A DNA stretch of 64,000 bases from CAVUWL01 sp963787415 (GCA_963787415.1 CAWBCO010000001.1:62001-126000), one strand, 5' to 3'. Shown: positions 8,829-18,001, counted from the first letter of the stretch. The notes: a model not told the origin generated them from the letters alone. A program made the numbers and translations.

Positions 8829-9902
8829 ATGCCGGTTGCGATCATCACCGGGGCGGGGGGCCTGATCGGCTCCGAGGCGGTGCAGCACTTCATCGGCGAG
8901 GGCTTCGACGTGGTCGGAGTTGAGAACGACATGCGGGCCAGTTTCTTCGGCCCCGAGTCTTCGACCGCACATGTGACCGCCCGGTTGGTCGCCGAGCATC
9001 CCGAGTTCCTCTGGGAGAACACCGACATCCGCGATGCCGACGCACTCGATCGGATCTTTCGGGCCCACGCGGGGAGGATCGAGCTGGTCGTCCACACCGC
9101 TGCGCAGCCCTCTCATGATTGGGCGGCGAGTGAGCCCCAGACCGACTTCTCAGTCAACGCCAACGGGACGCTCAACCTGCTGGAGGCAGCGCGCGCCCAC
9201 GCGCCGCATGCCACCTTCATTTTCTGCTCGACGAACAAGGTTTATGGCGACACTCCAAACCGACTGCCGTTGGAAGAGCTGGAGCTGCGGCTGGAGCTGC
9301 CCGAGTCCCATTACTACTACCAAGGGATCGATACCTCGATGTCGATCGATGCCTCAACTCACTCCCTGTTCGGTGTCTCCAAGGCTGCCGCCGACCTCTT
9401 GGTCCAAGAGTACGGAAACTACTTCGAAATGCCCACCGTCTGCTTCCGCGGCGGCTGCCTGACGGGACCCCAGCATGCTGGCGCCAAGCTGCACGGTTTT
9501 CTCGCCTACCTGATGAAGTGCACCGTCGCAGAGATTCCATACACCGTGTTCGGTTACGCCGGCAAACAGGTGCGCGACAATATCCACAGCGCTGATCTGA
9601 TCGCCGCCTTCGCCGCCTTCCACCGCTCGCCGCGAGCCGCGGCTGTCTACAACATCGGTGGGGGGCGCTCCAGTAACTGCTCGATGCTGGAGGCGATCGA
9701 GATCTGCGAGCGGATCTCCGGTCATCAGCTGAACTGGGAGATGGGCGAGGAGCCGCGGATCGGTGATCATCGCTGGTGGATCTCTGACCTGGCCCCATTT
9801 CAGATCGACTACCCAGACTGGAGGCTGCGCTATGGGGTGGAGGACATTCTGCGCGAGATTCACGAGCAGAACTTCGAGCGCTGGAGCGTGAGTGCCGCGT
9901 GA
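8829..9902 (+). CDS. NAD-dependent epimerase, CDP-paratose 2-epimerase-like (extended SDR)
   Basis: A 357-residue SDR with IITGAGGLIGSEAVQHF at the N-terminus, VVHTAAQPSHDWA, FIFCSTNKVYGDTPNRLP and a shifted YxxxK region (SLFGVSKAAADLLVQEYG, where Phe replaces the catalytic Tyr position I would expect). YAGKQVRDNIHSADLIAAF and YNIGGGRSSNCSMLEA follow. The long insertion near residues 155-175 and the AAQPSHD motif are typical of the CDP-tyvelose/paratose epimerase group. It starts five bases after the previous SDR and its stop overlaps the next gene (GTGA), so 7609-10672 is one transcription unit. Assignment to a particular deoxysugar is inference. Confidence 0.85.
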   Translation: MPVAIITGAGGLIGSEAVQHFIGEGFDVVGVENDMRASFFGPESSTAHVTARLVAEHPEFLWENTDIRDADALDRIFRAHAGRIELVVHTAAQPSHDWAASEPQTDFSVNANGTLNLLEAARAHAPHATFIFCSTNKVYGDTPNRLPLEELELRLELPESHYYYQGIDTSMSIDASTHSLFGVSKAAADLLVQEYGNYFEMPTVCFRGGCLTGPQHAGAKLHGFLAYLMKCTVAEIPYTVFGYAGKQVRDNIHSADLIAAFAAFHRSPRAAAVYNIGGGRSSNCSMLEAIEICERISGHQLNWEMGEEPRIGDHRWWISDLAPFQIDYPDWRLRYGVEDILREIHEQNFERWSVSAA

Positions 9903-10672
9903 AGCTCTCGGTGGTGATTCCCGCCCAGAACGAGGAGGGCTCGGTCGGTGCGACCGTGGAGGGCGTTGTTACCGTGCTCGATCGCGAAGAGATCGATTAC
10001 GAAGTGCTGGTTATCGACGACGGCAGCGAAGACACGACGCCCAAGGTCGTCGCCGCGATCGCCGCGGGAAACCCCAGGGTGCGCTGCCGTCCGTCGCACT
10101 ATGAAAAAGGCTTCGGGATGGCGATCAGGGCGGGTCTTGACCTCTTCGAGGGCGACGCGGTCGTGATCACCATGGCCGACGCCTCAGACGATCCCGAGGA
10201 CATTGCCCGCTACCACCGGCTGCTCGAAGATGGATGGGACTGCGCCTTCGGATCGCGCTTCATGCCGGGAGCCAAGGTATACGACTACCCGCACCTTAAG
10301 CTGACGATTAACCGGCTAGCCAATTGGTTCATCCGGATCCTTTTCCGCCACCGGTACAACGACACCACCAACGCCTTCAAGGGTTACAGGCGCGAGGTGA
10401 TAGAGACCGTCCAGCCGCTTTTGTCCAAGCACTTCAACCTCACTGTCGAGATGCCGCTGAAGGCGATCGTCAGGGGCCACACCTACCAGGTGATCCCGAT
10501 CTCTTGGACGAATAGGACGAGCGGAGTGCCGAAGCTGGCGATGCGTGAGATGGGCAGCCGCTATCTCTTCATCGTCCTCTACGTCTGGCTGGAGAAGGCG
10601 CTCAGCCGAGGCGACTATCAGGTGCGCAAGCCCACCCGTCGCTCGCCGAGCGGGGGGTCGATGTCCTCCTAG
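9899..10672 (+). CDS. Family 2 glycosyltransferase, dolichyl/polyprenyl-phosphate mannosyltransferase-like
   Basis: A 257-residue GT-A enzyme. SVVIPAQNEEGSVGATVEG and VLVIDDGSEDTTP form the nucleotide-binding half; ITMADASDDPEDI carries the metal-binding DxD-like site; FGSRFMPG and NDTTNAFKGYRREVI match the DPM1/ArnC-like subfamily that moves a sugar to a polyprenyl phosphate on the inner membrane face. No membrane anchor is obvious beyond a weak helix near residues 220-235. The GTG start at 9899 overlaps the upstream stop by four bases. Its own stop overlaps the convergent methyltransferase stop. Confidence 0.86.
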   Translation: MKLSVVIPAQNEEGSVGATVEGVVTVLDREEIDYEVLVIDDGSEDTTPKVVAAIAAGNPRVRCRPSHYEKGFGMAIRAGLDLFEGDAVVITMADASDDPEDIARYHRLLEDGWDCAFGSRFMPGAKVYDYPHLKLTINRLANWFIRILFRHRYNDTTNAFKGYRREVIETVQPLLSKHFNLTVEMPLKAIVRGHTYQVIPISWTNRTSGVPKLAMREMGSRYLFIVLYVWLEKALSRGDYQVRKPTRRSPSGGSMSS

Positions 10673-11319
10673 TCGTTCCTGCGACCGATCACGAGGAACT
10701 GCTTGCCCAACGCCCGCCAGGCAAGCGGCGCTTTGAGGTACAAACGGGTCAGTGAAGGGGAGTGTGGCAGGATGCCTCGGAACGAATACGGTAGATAGCG
10801 CGGGATCGCCCTGACGGGCGCAAATCCGGCTGCGTAGAGGTGCTCTTCGATCGCTGTGTGGGTAAGCGCTACATAGTGGTCTGCGCAGTCCCAGTACTCG
10901 TTCGAGCAATAACGGTAGTTCGGTCCCATGATCGCGATCCGCCCACCCCTCTCCATCGCAGTATGCATCTTTTCGAGGAAGGAAGCGATTGCCTCCTGGT
11001 CGTGCAGATGCTCGAGAAAGTTGGAGACGAAGACACCGTCGAAATGGTCGCTGGGAAGCTCGGTATCCATGATCGAAGAGGTGACGACGGTGGTCTCGGG
11101 CCAGTGAGCCGCCTCGGGGTAGCTGACATTGTCGACCGCCCAGGTCTCCCTGGCCGGGACGGCGCCGATGAACTCGCCACGGCCGGCCGCAGGGTCGAGG
11201 ACCTTCTGCGGATTTCCCATCAGGCCGTAGACATGAGCGCTGATCTCCCGCCAGACTGCGACCCTTCGCTCCTGGTCGATATCGCGGAAGCGAAAGTTGT
11301 AGAGGCGCTCGTAGTTCAT
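10669..11319 (-). CDS. SAM-dependent methyltransferase (class I)
   Basis: A 216-residue methyltransferase. Motif I is VLDPAAGRGEFIGAVP, the acidic strand follows (TWAVDN), and FDGVFVSNFLEHLHDQE is the motif IV region common in polysaccharide-locus methyltransferases. IMGPNYRYCSNEYWDCADHY near residue 135 is a distinctive conserved stretch of this subgroup. It is convergent with the glycosyltransferase at 9899-10672, with a four-base overlap of stops. It likely methylates a sugar or lipid-linked intermediate; the target is not visible. Confidence 0.82.
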   Translation of the reverse strand: MNYERLYNFRFRDIDQERRVAVWREISAHVYGLMGNPQKVLDPAAGRGEFIGAVPARETWAVDNVSYPEAAHWPETTVVTSSIMDTELPSDHFDGVFVSNFLEHLHDQEAIASFLEKMHTAMERGGRIAIMGPNYRYCSNEYWDCADHYVALTHTAIEEHLYAAGFAPVRAIPRYLPYSFRGILPHSPSLTRLYLKAPLAWRALGKQFLVIGRRND

Positions 11320-11467
11320 CTAGCGGAGTTTGCTCCTCGCATCGGTGAGATTGCAGCCTTGGATTGGTCTGCCTGGATATGCGAACCTACCGACGATGCA
11401 CGCGGCGGGGGATCATCTGTGGGGCCTGGTGCCCGGCTTCTCGCTGCAGAGCGGTGTCTTCTAGCAG

Positions 11468-13165
11468 ATGGGGGCGAGCAGATTGGTCCCGCTTTTGCCT
11501 TTGCACCTTGTCCTGACCGGCCTGCCTATCGCTGCGTCGGCTCTTTTCGCGGCTCGGAGAGGGGTGCGGCAGGTTCCGGTTCTATTGGCGATCGGGCTGG
11601 CGACCAGCGGGGTAGTCGGGATCCTCGGCTTCTGGAGTTACTACGGCGATCGCCTGACAGGAGAAGCCTTCTCCTATTTTGTCGTCTTCGCCTCGATCCT
11701 GGTGGTCGGCTGGTCTCTGTATGGCGGCAAGCTTGATCGTGCTCTGCTCTGGCGCCTGGGGACGCCGCTGGTGCTTTGGGCGTTCGGCTCGGCCTTCCTC
11801 CTCTTCCTCGGTTTCGTGCATGGTGGCACCCAGCAGCCGTTGACGACGGCGACCATGCGCTTCTCACACCCGCTGCCCAGCGACAGCGAAATCCCGAAGT
11901 TCTTCTCGGAATGGTTCTTCCTCAATGGTCATCACGGTGTGCCTCCAGTCTTTCCAGGAGAATGGCTGTTTAGCGACCGTCCTCCTCTTCAAGTTGGTTA
12001 CGTGCTTTCGCAGCGGCCGTTTGGCTGGGATGCAAACGGGCTCAACTACGAGGTACTTGGGGTCGTGCTTCAGCAATTGTGGATCGTCGGGCTTTGGGCG
12101 CTTCTCGTCGCGGCGAGGGTTAGTCGCGTCACCCGTGCCCTGGTCATGCTGACGGTATTGGCGAGCGGCCTCGCGATCGTCAACGGGTTCTTCGTCTGGC
12201 CGAAGCTTCTCCCCACCGCGATGCTCTTAGTCGTGGCGGCGCTGGTTCTGACCCCACTGTGGCCGCGCATGCGTCGTAACCTCTGGGCAGCGGGCTTGAT
12301 TGCGGCCCTGTGCGGCCTGGCGATGATGGGACACGGCTCGAGCGTGTTTGGGATCATCGCGCTGGCCATCGTGGTCGCCTATCGCGGGGTACCCAGTTGG
12401 CGCTGGGTAGGGGTCGCCCTCTTGGTCGGGATAGTGGTGATGGCGCCGTGGTCGGCGTATCAGAAGTACGGCGACCCCCCCGGGAACCGCCTCTCCAAGT
12501 GGACCCTCGCGGGCGTCGTCGAAATCGATAAGCGCAGCACCACCGAAGCGGTGCTGGACTCATACCGCGAAGCCGGACTCGGCGGAGCACTGCACAATAA
12601 GGCCGAGAACTTCGAGACGATGACGGGTTGGACCATGGCACCCGAAACGCTTGAGACCGCGATCGAAACCGGTGACCTCACCGACGTCGTGCGCGCGCTG
12701 CGTGTCGACTTCTTCTTTTACCTTCTTCCCTCCATGGGCCTTCTCTTGCTGGTGCCCTTCGCGATGGCCGTTGGGCGGCGTCGCGGGCGCCGCAACCACT
12801 TCGAATGGGCCTTTGCCCTCACGTCTTTTGCCGTTCTCGTGCTCGGGGCGATCGTCTGGGGGTTGCTGGTCTTCGGCAACAGTGCCGACATAACGGTAGT
12901 TCACATCGGAAGCTATCTGCTGCCGATGCTGGGGATGACCGGTGCGGTGGTTGGGCTGCGTGCCACGTTCCCACGCTTTGCGCTCTATTTCGTCGGTTTC
13001 AACGCGCTCCTCACCCTGGCGCTTTACGCTCCGTCGCTGAATCCCCCTCCCGGCAGCGCCTACTCCCTCCCCGCCGCCGTCATCGCCGCCGCAACCCTGG
13101 CCGGGTTCGGCGTTGTCGCACTGCAAGGCGATCGTATCCGCGAGTCGCTCGCCATCGGGCCGTAG
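11468..13165 (+). CDS. Polytopic membrane protein, GT-C glycosyltransferase-like
   Basis: A 565-residue protein with about 12 hydrophobic helices. A large extracytoplasmic loop at residues 110-185 contains HPLPSDSEIP and FSDRPPLQVGYVLSQRPFGW. The DRPPLQVG pattern is seen in predicted GT-C-fold membrane glycosyltransferases of actinobacterial surface-glycan loci. It probably uses a polyprenyl-phosphate sugar made by the cytoplasmic enzymes nearby, but this is inference. It is divergent from the methyltransferase at 10669-11319 with about 150 bases between them, and convergent with the tandem GT2 gene five bases downstream. Confidence 0.65.
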   Translation: MGASRLVPLLPLHLVLTGLPIAASALFAARRGVRQVPVLLAIGLATSGVVGILGFWSYYGDRLTGEAFSYFVVFASILVVGWSLYGGKLDRALLWRLGTPLVLWAFGSAFLLFLGFVHGGTQQPLTTATMRFSHPLPSDSEIPKFFSEWFFLNGHHGVPPVFPGEWLFSDRPPLQVGYVLSQRPFGWDANGLNYEVLGVVLQQLWIVGLWALLVAARVSRVTRALVMLTVLASGLAIVNGFFVWPKLLPTAMLLVVAALVLTPLWPRMRRNLWAAGLIAALCGLAMMGHGSSVFGIIALAIVVAYRGVPSWRWVGVALLVGIVVMAPWSAYQKYGDPPGNRLSKWTLAGVVEIDKRSTTEAVLDSYREAGLGGALHNKAENFETMTGWTMAPETLETAIETGDLTDVVRALRVDFFFYLLPSMGLLLLVPFAMAVGRRRGRRNHFEWAFALTSFAVLVLGAIVWGLLVFGNSADITVVHIGSYLLPMLGMTGAVVGLRATFPRFALYFVGFNALLTLALYAPSLNPPPGSAYSLPAAVIAAATLAGFGVVALQGDRIRESLAIGP

Positions 13166-13170
13166 CCTGT

Positions 13171-14838
13171 TCAGGATGGCAGGCGGCTTCCTCGCAGCCG
13201 CGGTCGACCGGGGATCGGCGGGCGTCGGCGCTTGGCCCAGACGAAGACGCCGGCGAAGCGCGGCGCACCGCGCCGCAGGTTCGGATTGTTGTAGGGGTCG
13301 ACGGCGACCAACGGCGCCCAGCGATCGACGAGCTGGTATTGCTCCCAGTCGTTTACAACCGGAGAGCGGCTCGAAGACTCATAGTGGTAGAGGAGCAGGT
13401 CCGGGTCATAGACGATCCGCCGACCGGCGGCATGGGACTTGAGGCAGTAGTCGACGTCGTTGAAGTTGACCGGCAGGCTGAGAGAGAGCCCGCCGAGCTC
13501 TTCGAACAGCGCCCGGGGGGTCATCAGGCAGGCGCCGGTCACGGCGAGGCAGTTGCGGGCGATGACCACGGCATTGGCATAGCCTTTGTAGTCACTTGGG
13601 AAGCCGCGATAGATGTGGCCCGGAAGACCTCCGTCGAACTCGACCCCGACATGCTGGAGGCGACCGTCGCCCCAGACCAGCCGACCGCCGACGACGCCGA
13701 CGTCGTCCTGGGCGCAGTACATCACCATCCGCTCGATCCACTCTGGCGTGGCGATGTCGATGTCGTCGTTTAAGAGCAGCAGGTACTCACCGTGCGCCTC
13801 GACAGCGCCCATGTTGATCATCGCCGAGAAGTTGAACTTTTCGGGGAGGGCGGGGACGACGCGAAGGCGCTCGCCCGCGATCTCCCCCAGCTCCCCGACC
13901 AGCCGCGGCTCCAGCGTGTGGTCGGCGACGACGATAATCTCGTAGTTCTCATAGGTCGAGTTCTCGACGATCCCGCGCACGCAATTCGCTACCAGGACCA
14001 CCGGCTTGAAACGAACATCGCGGACCTGCCCGGCGGTCGGGATAACGATGCTGACCAGTGGTTGCTCGGGCAAGCGTGGGCGAAGGTGCAGGACGCCGGA
14101 GTCGCTGGGGTCCATCGCGACCTTGGCGGGGAGGCCGATTCGGTCGCAGTGTGCCTGCACCGCGCGCGGCCCTGCCTCAAATGCCCACGGCTTTACCTCC
14201 TCGCCGCCGGAGGCGGCTGAAGTGGCAATCGTCCGCCAGTGATAGAGGACCTTCGGGACGTGGAGGATGCGGCGCGAGCGCTCGGTCACCTTCAGCACCA
14301 GGTCCCAGTCCTGGGAGCCCTCGAAGCGGGAATCGAAGCCACCGACCTCGTTGATCAACGAGCGTCGCAAAACGCTCAGGTGACAGGTGTACATCTGCGT
14401 CCGCATCCGCTCCGGCGACCAGTCAGGCTTGAAGAAGGGGCCGGAGTGGAAGCCGCGTTCGTCGACCTTGTCCTCGTCGGTGTAGACGTAGTCGGCGTCA
14501 GGGGCGGCGTCGATCGCCTCGCCGACCTCGGCGAGTGCGTCGGGATGGAGCAGATCGTCGTGGTCGAGGAGGACGACGAAATCGCCCTCGGCCATCGCCA
14601 GGGCGTCGTTGGAGGCGGCGACTATGCCGGCGTTCTGTGCGCGATAGGAGATCCGGAAGCGGGGGTCGGCGGCCGCCGCGGCATCGAGGATCTGGCGGAC
14701 GTGGGGGGCGGCCGAGCCGTCATCGACCAGGCAGTGCTCCCAGGCGCCGTAACTCTGGTTCGCCACCGAACGCAACATCTTGCGCAGCACCTGCGGCGGC
14801 GTCTCATAGACTGGGGTTAGGATCGAGAAGCGCGGCAC
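13171..14838 (-). CDS. Tandem family 2 glycosyltransferase (two GT-A domains)
   Basis: A 555-residue protein with two GT2 domains. Domain 1 (residues 1-230): FSILTPVYETPPQVLRKML, HCLVDDGS, VVLLDHDDLLHPDAL and GSQDWDLVLKVTE. Domain 2 (about 262-530): PLVSIVIPTAG, LLLLNDDIDIATPEWIERM and FNDVDYCLKSHAAGRR. Both carry a DxD-type metal site. The GTG at 14838 (MPRFSILTPV) was chosen because the longer frame to 15174 only reads through the upstream methyltransferase in another frame. It overlaps that gene's end region closely, so they form an operon. Such bifunctional proteins often add two alternating sugars. Confidence 0.88.
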   Translation of the reverse strand: MPRFSILTPVYETPPQVLRKMLRSVANQSYGAWEHCLVDDGSAAPHVRQILDAAAAADPRFRISYRAQNAGIVAASNDALAMAEGDFVVLLDHDDLLHPDALAEVGEAIDAAPDADYVYTDEDKVDERGFHSGPFFKPDWSPERMRTQMYTCHLSVLRRSLINEVGGFDSRFEGSQDWDLVLKVTERSRRILHVPKVLYHWRTIATSAASGGEEVKPWAFEAGPRAVQAHCDRIGLPAKVAMDPSDSGVLHLRPRLPEQPLVSIVIPTAGQVRDVRFKPVVLVANCVRGIVENSTYENYEIIVVADHTLEPRLVGELGEIAGERLRVVPALPEKFNFSAMINMGAVEAHGEYLLLLNDDIDIATPEWIERMVMYCAQDDVGVVGGRLVWGDGRLQHVGVEFDGGLPGHIYRGFPSDYKGYANAVVIARNCLAVTGACLMTPRALFEELGGLSLSLPVNFNDVDYCLKSHAAGRRIVYDPDLLLYHYESSSRSPVVNDWEQYQLVDRWAPLVAVDPYNNPNLRRGAPRFAGVFVWAKRRRPPIPGRPRLRGSRLPS

Positions 14839-14846
14839 GGCGACTA

Positions 14847-15821
14847 CTAGGCGCGGCCGCGGAGAAGCCGCAAGACGACATCCAACAGCGGCCCCGACCC
14901 CGGGACCGTTGAGGCGACCCGTTCCTTTAGGGCGGAGACCCGCAGCGCCCGGTCCTCGACCACCGCAAGCTGCCCGTTGGCGGCCCCAAGTTCGCGGTCC
15001 TTGCCGATCAGCAGGTCGCGAAGGCGGAGGATTTCCCTCTCCTGGTCGGCGATTGTTTCCTTCGTCTCGGATACCTGGTCGGGGGGCTGCGGTCGGTCGC
15101 GCTCCGCCTCGAGCGCCTTCTGGGCAGCGAGCAGCGATTCGCGCACCTCGTCGACCTCGCGCCGCAGCCGCCACCAGCCGCGGTCGTAGCGCCGCACCGT
15201 CTCTACCTGGATCTCCTCGCGGCGGACGTAGACGGAGGCCCAGTGCGAGAGATAGCTGAGGTCGCGATCTAGGTCGCGCAGGAATCCATTCTGGGCGAAC
15301 TTGGTGGCCCAGTCCTCTGGCTGCATCACGTTGAGGTGGGTTGGCTCACCGTAGTCCCCCGGCGTGCTCGACATCACGACCAGGTCGGTGGCCGAACAAA
15401 GGTTGGCTATCGCTGTGTCGGCCTGCTCGGGCGGCAGATGCTCAAGCACCTCGATGCAGGTGATCAGGTCATAACGGCCCTCGACCGGGTCGGTCAGCGA
15501 ACCGAGCTTGCAGTAGGGGGCGGCCGATTCGTCGACCCGGGAGATCGCGTATTCGGAGACATCGAAGCCTTTCGCGTCGACCCCCTTCTTGCGCAGCTGC
15601 TCGACAAGGAAGCCCATCGCGCAGCCGGCGTCGAGGACGGCGGTCGGGTGGAAGTCGCGGATCAGCCCGTCGGCGACGTCACCGAAGAAGCGCAGCCAGC
15701 GATCATTGCGTTCGTAGGGACCGCCGCCGCCCCAATAGTTCGCGTAGTAGTCGGCGCCGTAGAACTGCGCGTATTGGTCCGACTCCCCTGCCGGGGCCGC
15801 CGAGGTGGCCTGCTCGGGCAT
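14847..15821 (-). CDS. SAM-dependent methyltransferase with C-terminal coiled coil
   Basis: A 324-residue protein. Residues 55-180 are a class I methyltransferase: VLDAGCAMGFLVEQLR (motif I), FDLITC-like YDLITCIEVLEHLPPEQ, and a later THLNVMQPEDW. Residues about 215-300 form a strongly charged heptad region (LRREVDEVRESLLAAQKALE; KETIADQEREILRLRDLL) predicted to be a coiled coil. It ends in GPLLDVVLRLLRGRA. A methyltransferase joined to a coiled coil near an ABC exporter recalls chain-terminating/length-ruler enzymes of O-antigen systems, but no kinase domain is present and the analogy is inference. Operon with the tandem GT2 downstream. Confidence 0.83.
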   Translation of the reverse strand: MPEQATSAAPAGESDQYAQFYGADYYANYWGGGGPYERNDRWLRFFGDVADGLIRDFHPTAVLDAGCAMGFLVEQLRKKGVDAKGFDVSEYAISRVDESAAPYCKLGSLTDPVEGRYDLITCIEVLEHLPPEQADTAIANLCSATDLVVMSSTPGDYGEPTHLNVMQPEDWATKFAQNGFLRDLDRDLSYLSHWASVYVRREEIQVETVRRYDRGWWRLRREVDEVRESLLAAQKALEAERDRPQPPDQVSETKETIADQEREILRLRDLLIGKDRELGAANGQLAVVEDRALRVSALKERVASTVPGSGPLLDVVLRLLRGRA

Positions 15822-16327
15822 AGCGGGTCAGTTTACCTGGAAGATTCCCAAGCAGTGAAGGGGCGCCTCATGGCAACCCGACCGCCTTAAAACGATTCGG
15901 GGCTGGGTGGATTTCGAAACTCGAAATCAGCTTGATCCTATCGAGGAGCTGGCCCTGAACGCCCTGCCTACAGTTGCCGCCGTGATGCTCCCCGCGGCCC
16001 GGGATACGCTCGCAGGAGTTGTTGATCGTCGTTGCTTTGACCACATCGGGGTCGGTGCCCGTACTTGCCTTTTGGGCCTATATGCCGAGCGGCTGATCGG
16101 CAAGATAGTCGCCTACCTGGTCGCCTTCGGGGCAGCCGTGGCGATCGTCTCGGTTTGCTTCGAAGGACGTGGTCGCGGGGGTCGACCACACGCTCGCGCC
16201 GCGCCTGTTCGGTTCGGTTCTCCGCTCGCTCCCCAATCAGCCGCTCGCAACCCCCCGGTCGGCTTCTCCCGGGTCGCCCAACGGGCTTCCTTGGTGACCG
16301 CGTACGAGGATAGACTTCCGCGCGCTG
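15822..16327. other. 506-bp divergent intergenic region with palindrome and possible decayed membrane-protein fragment
   Basis: Holds an 8-bp inverted repeat (15910-15917 / 15921-15928, GATTTCGA with a 3-nt loop), which may be an operator for the divergent genes. Plus-strand frames give hydrophobic stretches (LIVVALTTSGSVPVLAFWAY near 16020, then LIGKIVAYLVAFGAAVAIVS near 16095) that would join only through a frameshift. This could be a small or degenerate membrane-protein gene. No intact gene can be supported. Confidence 0.35.
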
Positions 16328-18001
16328 ATGGAGCGAGCGACCCGAAACGCGCCGCAGCTATTGCTCGGCGCAGCGCTCCTCGTCGCCGCGGTGGTGATCT
16401 TGGTGTTGGTCCGCCACCTCACCTTCTTCGCGGACTCGTGGGATTTCTTGATGAACCGGCGGCACCTGACGACCAGCGCCGTCCTCGAACCCCACAACGA
16501 GCACATCGTGGTGATCCCGGTGCTGATCACGCAGCTCTTCCTGCGGATCTTCGGGATGACGTCGGCGATGCCCGAATTCGTGCTCCTGACGGTTGGCCTG
16601 CTGGCCACCGCCGTGCTGCTCTACGTCTATGTCGAGCGGCGGATTGGCAGCTGGCCGGCGCTCTTCGCGGCGGCCCTCGTCCTCTTCCTCGGCCCCGCCT
16701 ACGAGGTGCTCCTTTGGACCTTTGAGATCGGCTACGTTGGTTCGATGCTGCTCGGGTTGGCGATGCTGCTCGCCCTCGAGCAGCGCGACCGCCGTGGCGA
16801 CGTGATCGCCTGCGTATCGCTGCTGCTCTGCTTCGGCTTCTCCAGCCTTGGCATCGCCTTCGCTGTAGCCGGCGTCGTCGCGATCCTGGTCGGTCCGCGC
16901 CAGACCTGGCGCCGACGCGCCTTTGCCGTCGCGGTCCCCGTGGTCCTCTACGCGCTCTGGTGGATCGGCTGGGGGCACAACGCCGAAACCCACTTTACCC
17001 TCCAGAATTTGCTCGGTTCGCCGCGCTATGTGGCCGAAGTGGTCGCGGTTGGCGTCGGCGCCCTCTCCGGCCTCGGCACCGAACCGTTGACGCTCTCCGC
17101 CGAACCGGTCTGGGGGCGGATCCTGCTTGTCGCCCTGATCGCCGCCGTCGGGTTGTTGATCTACCGCCGTAAGCGGGTCGACCCGATCGTCTGGCCCGTC
17201 GCTGCAGCCGCGATCGCCAACTGGTTCCTCACCGCCTTCAGCTATATCCCCGGCCGCGAACCGACGGCCAGTCGCTACCAGTACGTCAGCGCGATCTTCA
17301 TCCTGATGATCCTCGCCGGCCTGCTGCGCGGCTCCCGACTGGGCAGGCGGACGCTGATCGTTGGCGGTCTCGCCACCGCCCTGGCGATCGCCCCCAACCT
17401 CGCCGTCCTCCGCAAAGGGCGCGACAACTTCGCCGAACAGACGATCTTCACCCGCGCCGACACCGCCGCCTTGGAAATTGCCCGGCCGACCGTCTCGCCG
17501 GAATTCGAGTTGACTCCGGAAGTAGCCGGTACCGCCTCGATGGTCAATATCGACGCCGCCAAGTACTTCCAAGCGGTGAAGGAATTCGGCTCCCCGGCCT
17601 ACTCTCAGGGCGAACTCGAAACCGCCGCCCCGCAGGGGCGCCGGCAAGCCGACGTCCTCCTCGCCCACGCACTTCCGATCGCCGGCATCATCCACGTCGG
17701 CGGTTTCAGCTTCTCCGCGGCGGCGGGGCATATGTGCACAATGGTCGGGGGTGTGGGCGGTACAGTTGAGGCGCCGCTGTCCGTCGGCCTGAACCGGATC
17801 GAGGTGCCGCCGGGGACGGAAGCGACGCCGAGCCTGCGCCGCTTCGCCGAAGGCGAATACCCGGTGTCGCTGAGCGCCATCCCCGCGAGTTCGGCGATGC
17901 TCCTGCGCATCCCCCGCGACGAATCGTCGCGGCCATGGTATGTCCATGTCGATTCGGGCCGGCCGGTTCGGGTCTGCGGTCCGGCCGCGGGGCGGCGCTA
18001 G
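16328..18001 (+). CDS. Polytopic membrane protein, GT-C-like, with C-terminal extracytoplasmic domain
   Basis: A 557-residue protein with roughly ten hydrophobic helices in residues 8-355. The first loop has ADSWDFLMNRRHLTTSAVLE and PHNEHIVVIPVL, a pattern typical of predicted membrane glycosyltransferases/mannosyltransferases (acidic residue after TM1). Residues about 370-557 form a soluble, probably extracytoplasmic, beta-rich domain. It is convergent with the ABC permease; the stops overlap at 17998-18001. A very long antisense frame exists across it but has no protein-like features. Role: probable extracytoplasmic glycosyl transfer in the surface-glycan pathway (inference). Confidence 0.65.
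   Translation: MERATRNAPQLLLGAALLVAAVVILVLVRHLTFFADSWDFLMNRRHLTTSAVLEPHNEHIVVIPVLITQLFLRIFGMTSAMPEFVLLTVGLLATAVLLYVYVERRIGSWPALFAAALVLFLGPAYEVLLWTFEIGYVGSMLLGLAMLLALEQRDRRGDVIACVSLLLCFGFSSLGIAFAVAGVVAILVGPRQTWRRRAFAVAVPVVLYALWWIGWGHNAETHFTLQNLLGSPRYVAEVVAVGVGALSGLGTEPLTLSAEPVWGRILLVALIAAVGLLIYRRKRVDPIVWPVAAAAIANWFLTAFSYIPGREPTASRYQYVSAIFILMILAGLLRGSRLGRRTLIVGGLATALAIAPNLAVLRKGRDNFAEQTIFTRADTAALEIARPTVSPEFELTPEVAGTASMVNIDAAKYFQAVKEFGSPAYSQGELETAAPQGRRQADVLLAHALPIAGIIHVGGFSFSAAAGHMCTMVGGVGGTVEAPLSVGLNRIEVPPGTEATPSLRRFAEGEYPVSLSAIPASSAMLLRIPRDESSRPWYVHVDSGRPVRVCGPAAGRR

Noticed and set aside
14839..15174. N-terminal extension of the tandem glycosyltransferase
   Set aside because: It overlaps the methyltransferase gene in another frame and is an Arg/Gly/Pro-rich shadow.
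15907..16725. 272-codon plus-strand frame spanning the intergenic region into the GT-C gene
   Set aside because: The second half is out of frame with the clear membrane protein starting at 16328 and has no protein-like features; only the first part may be a relic.
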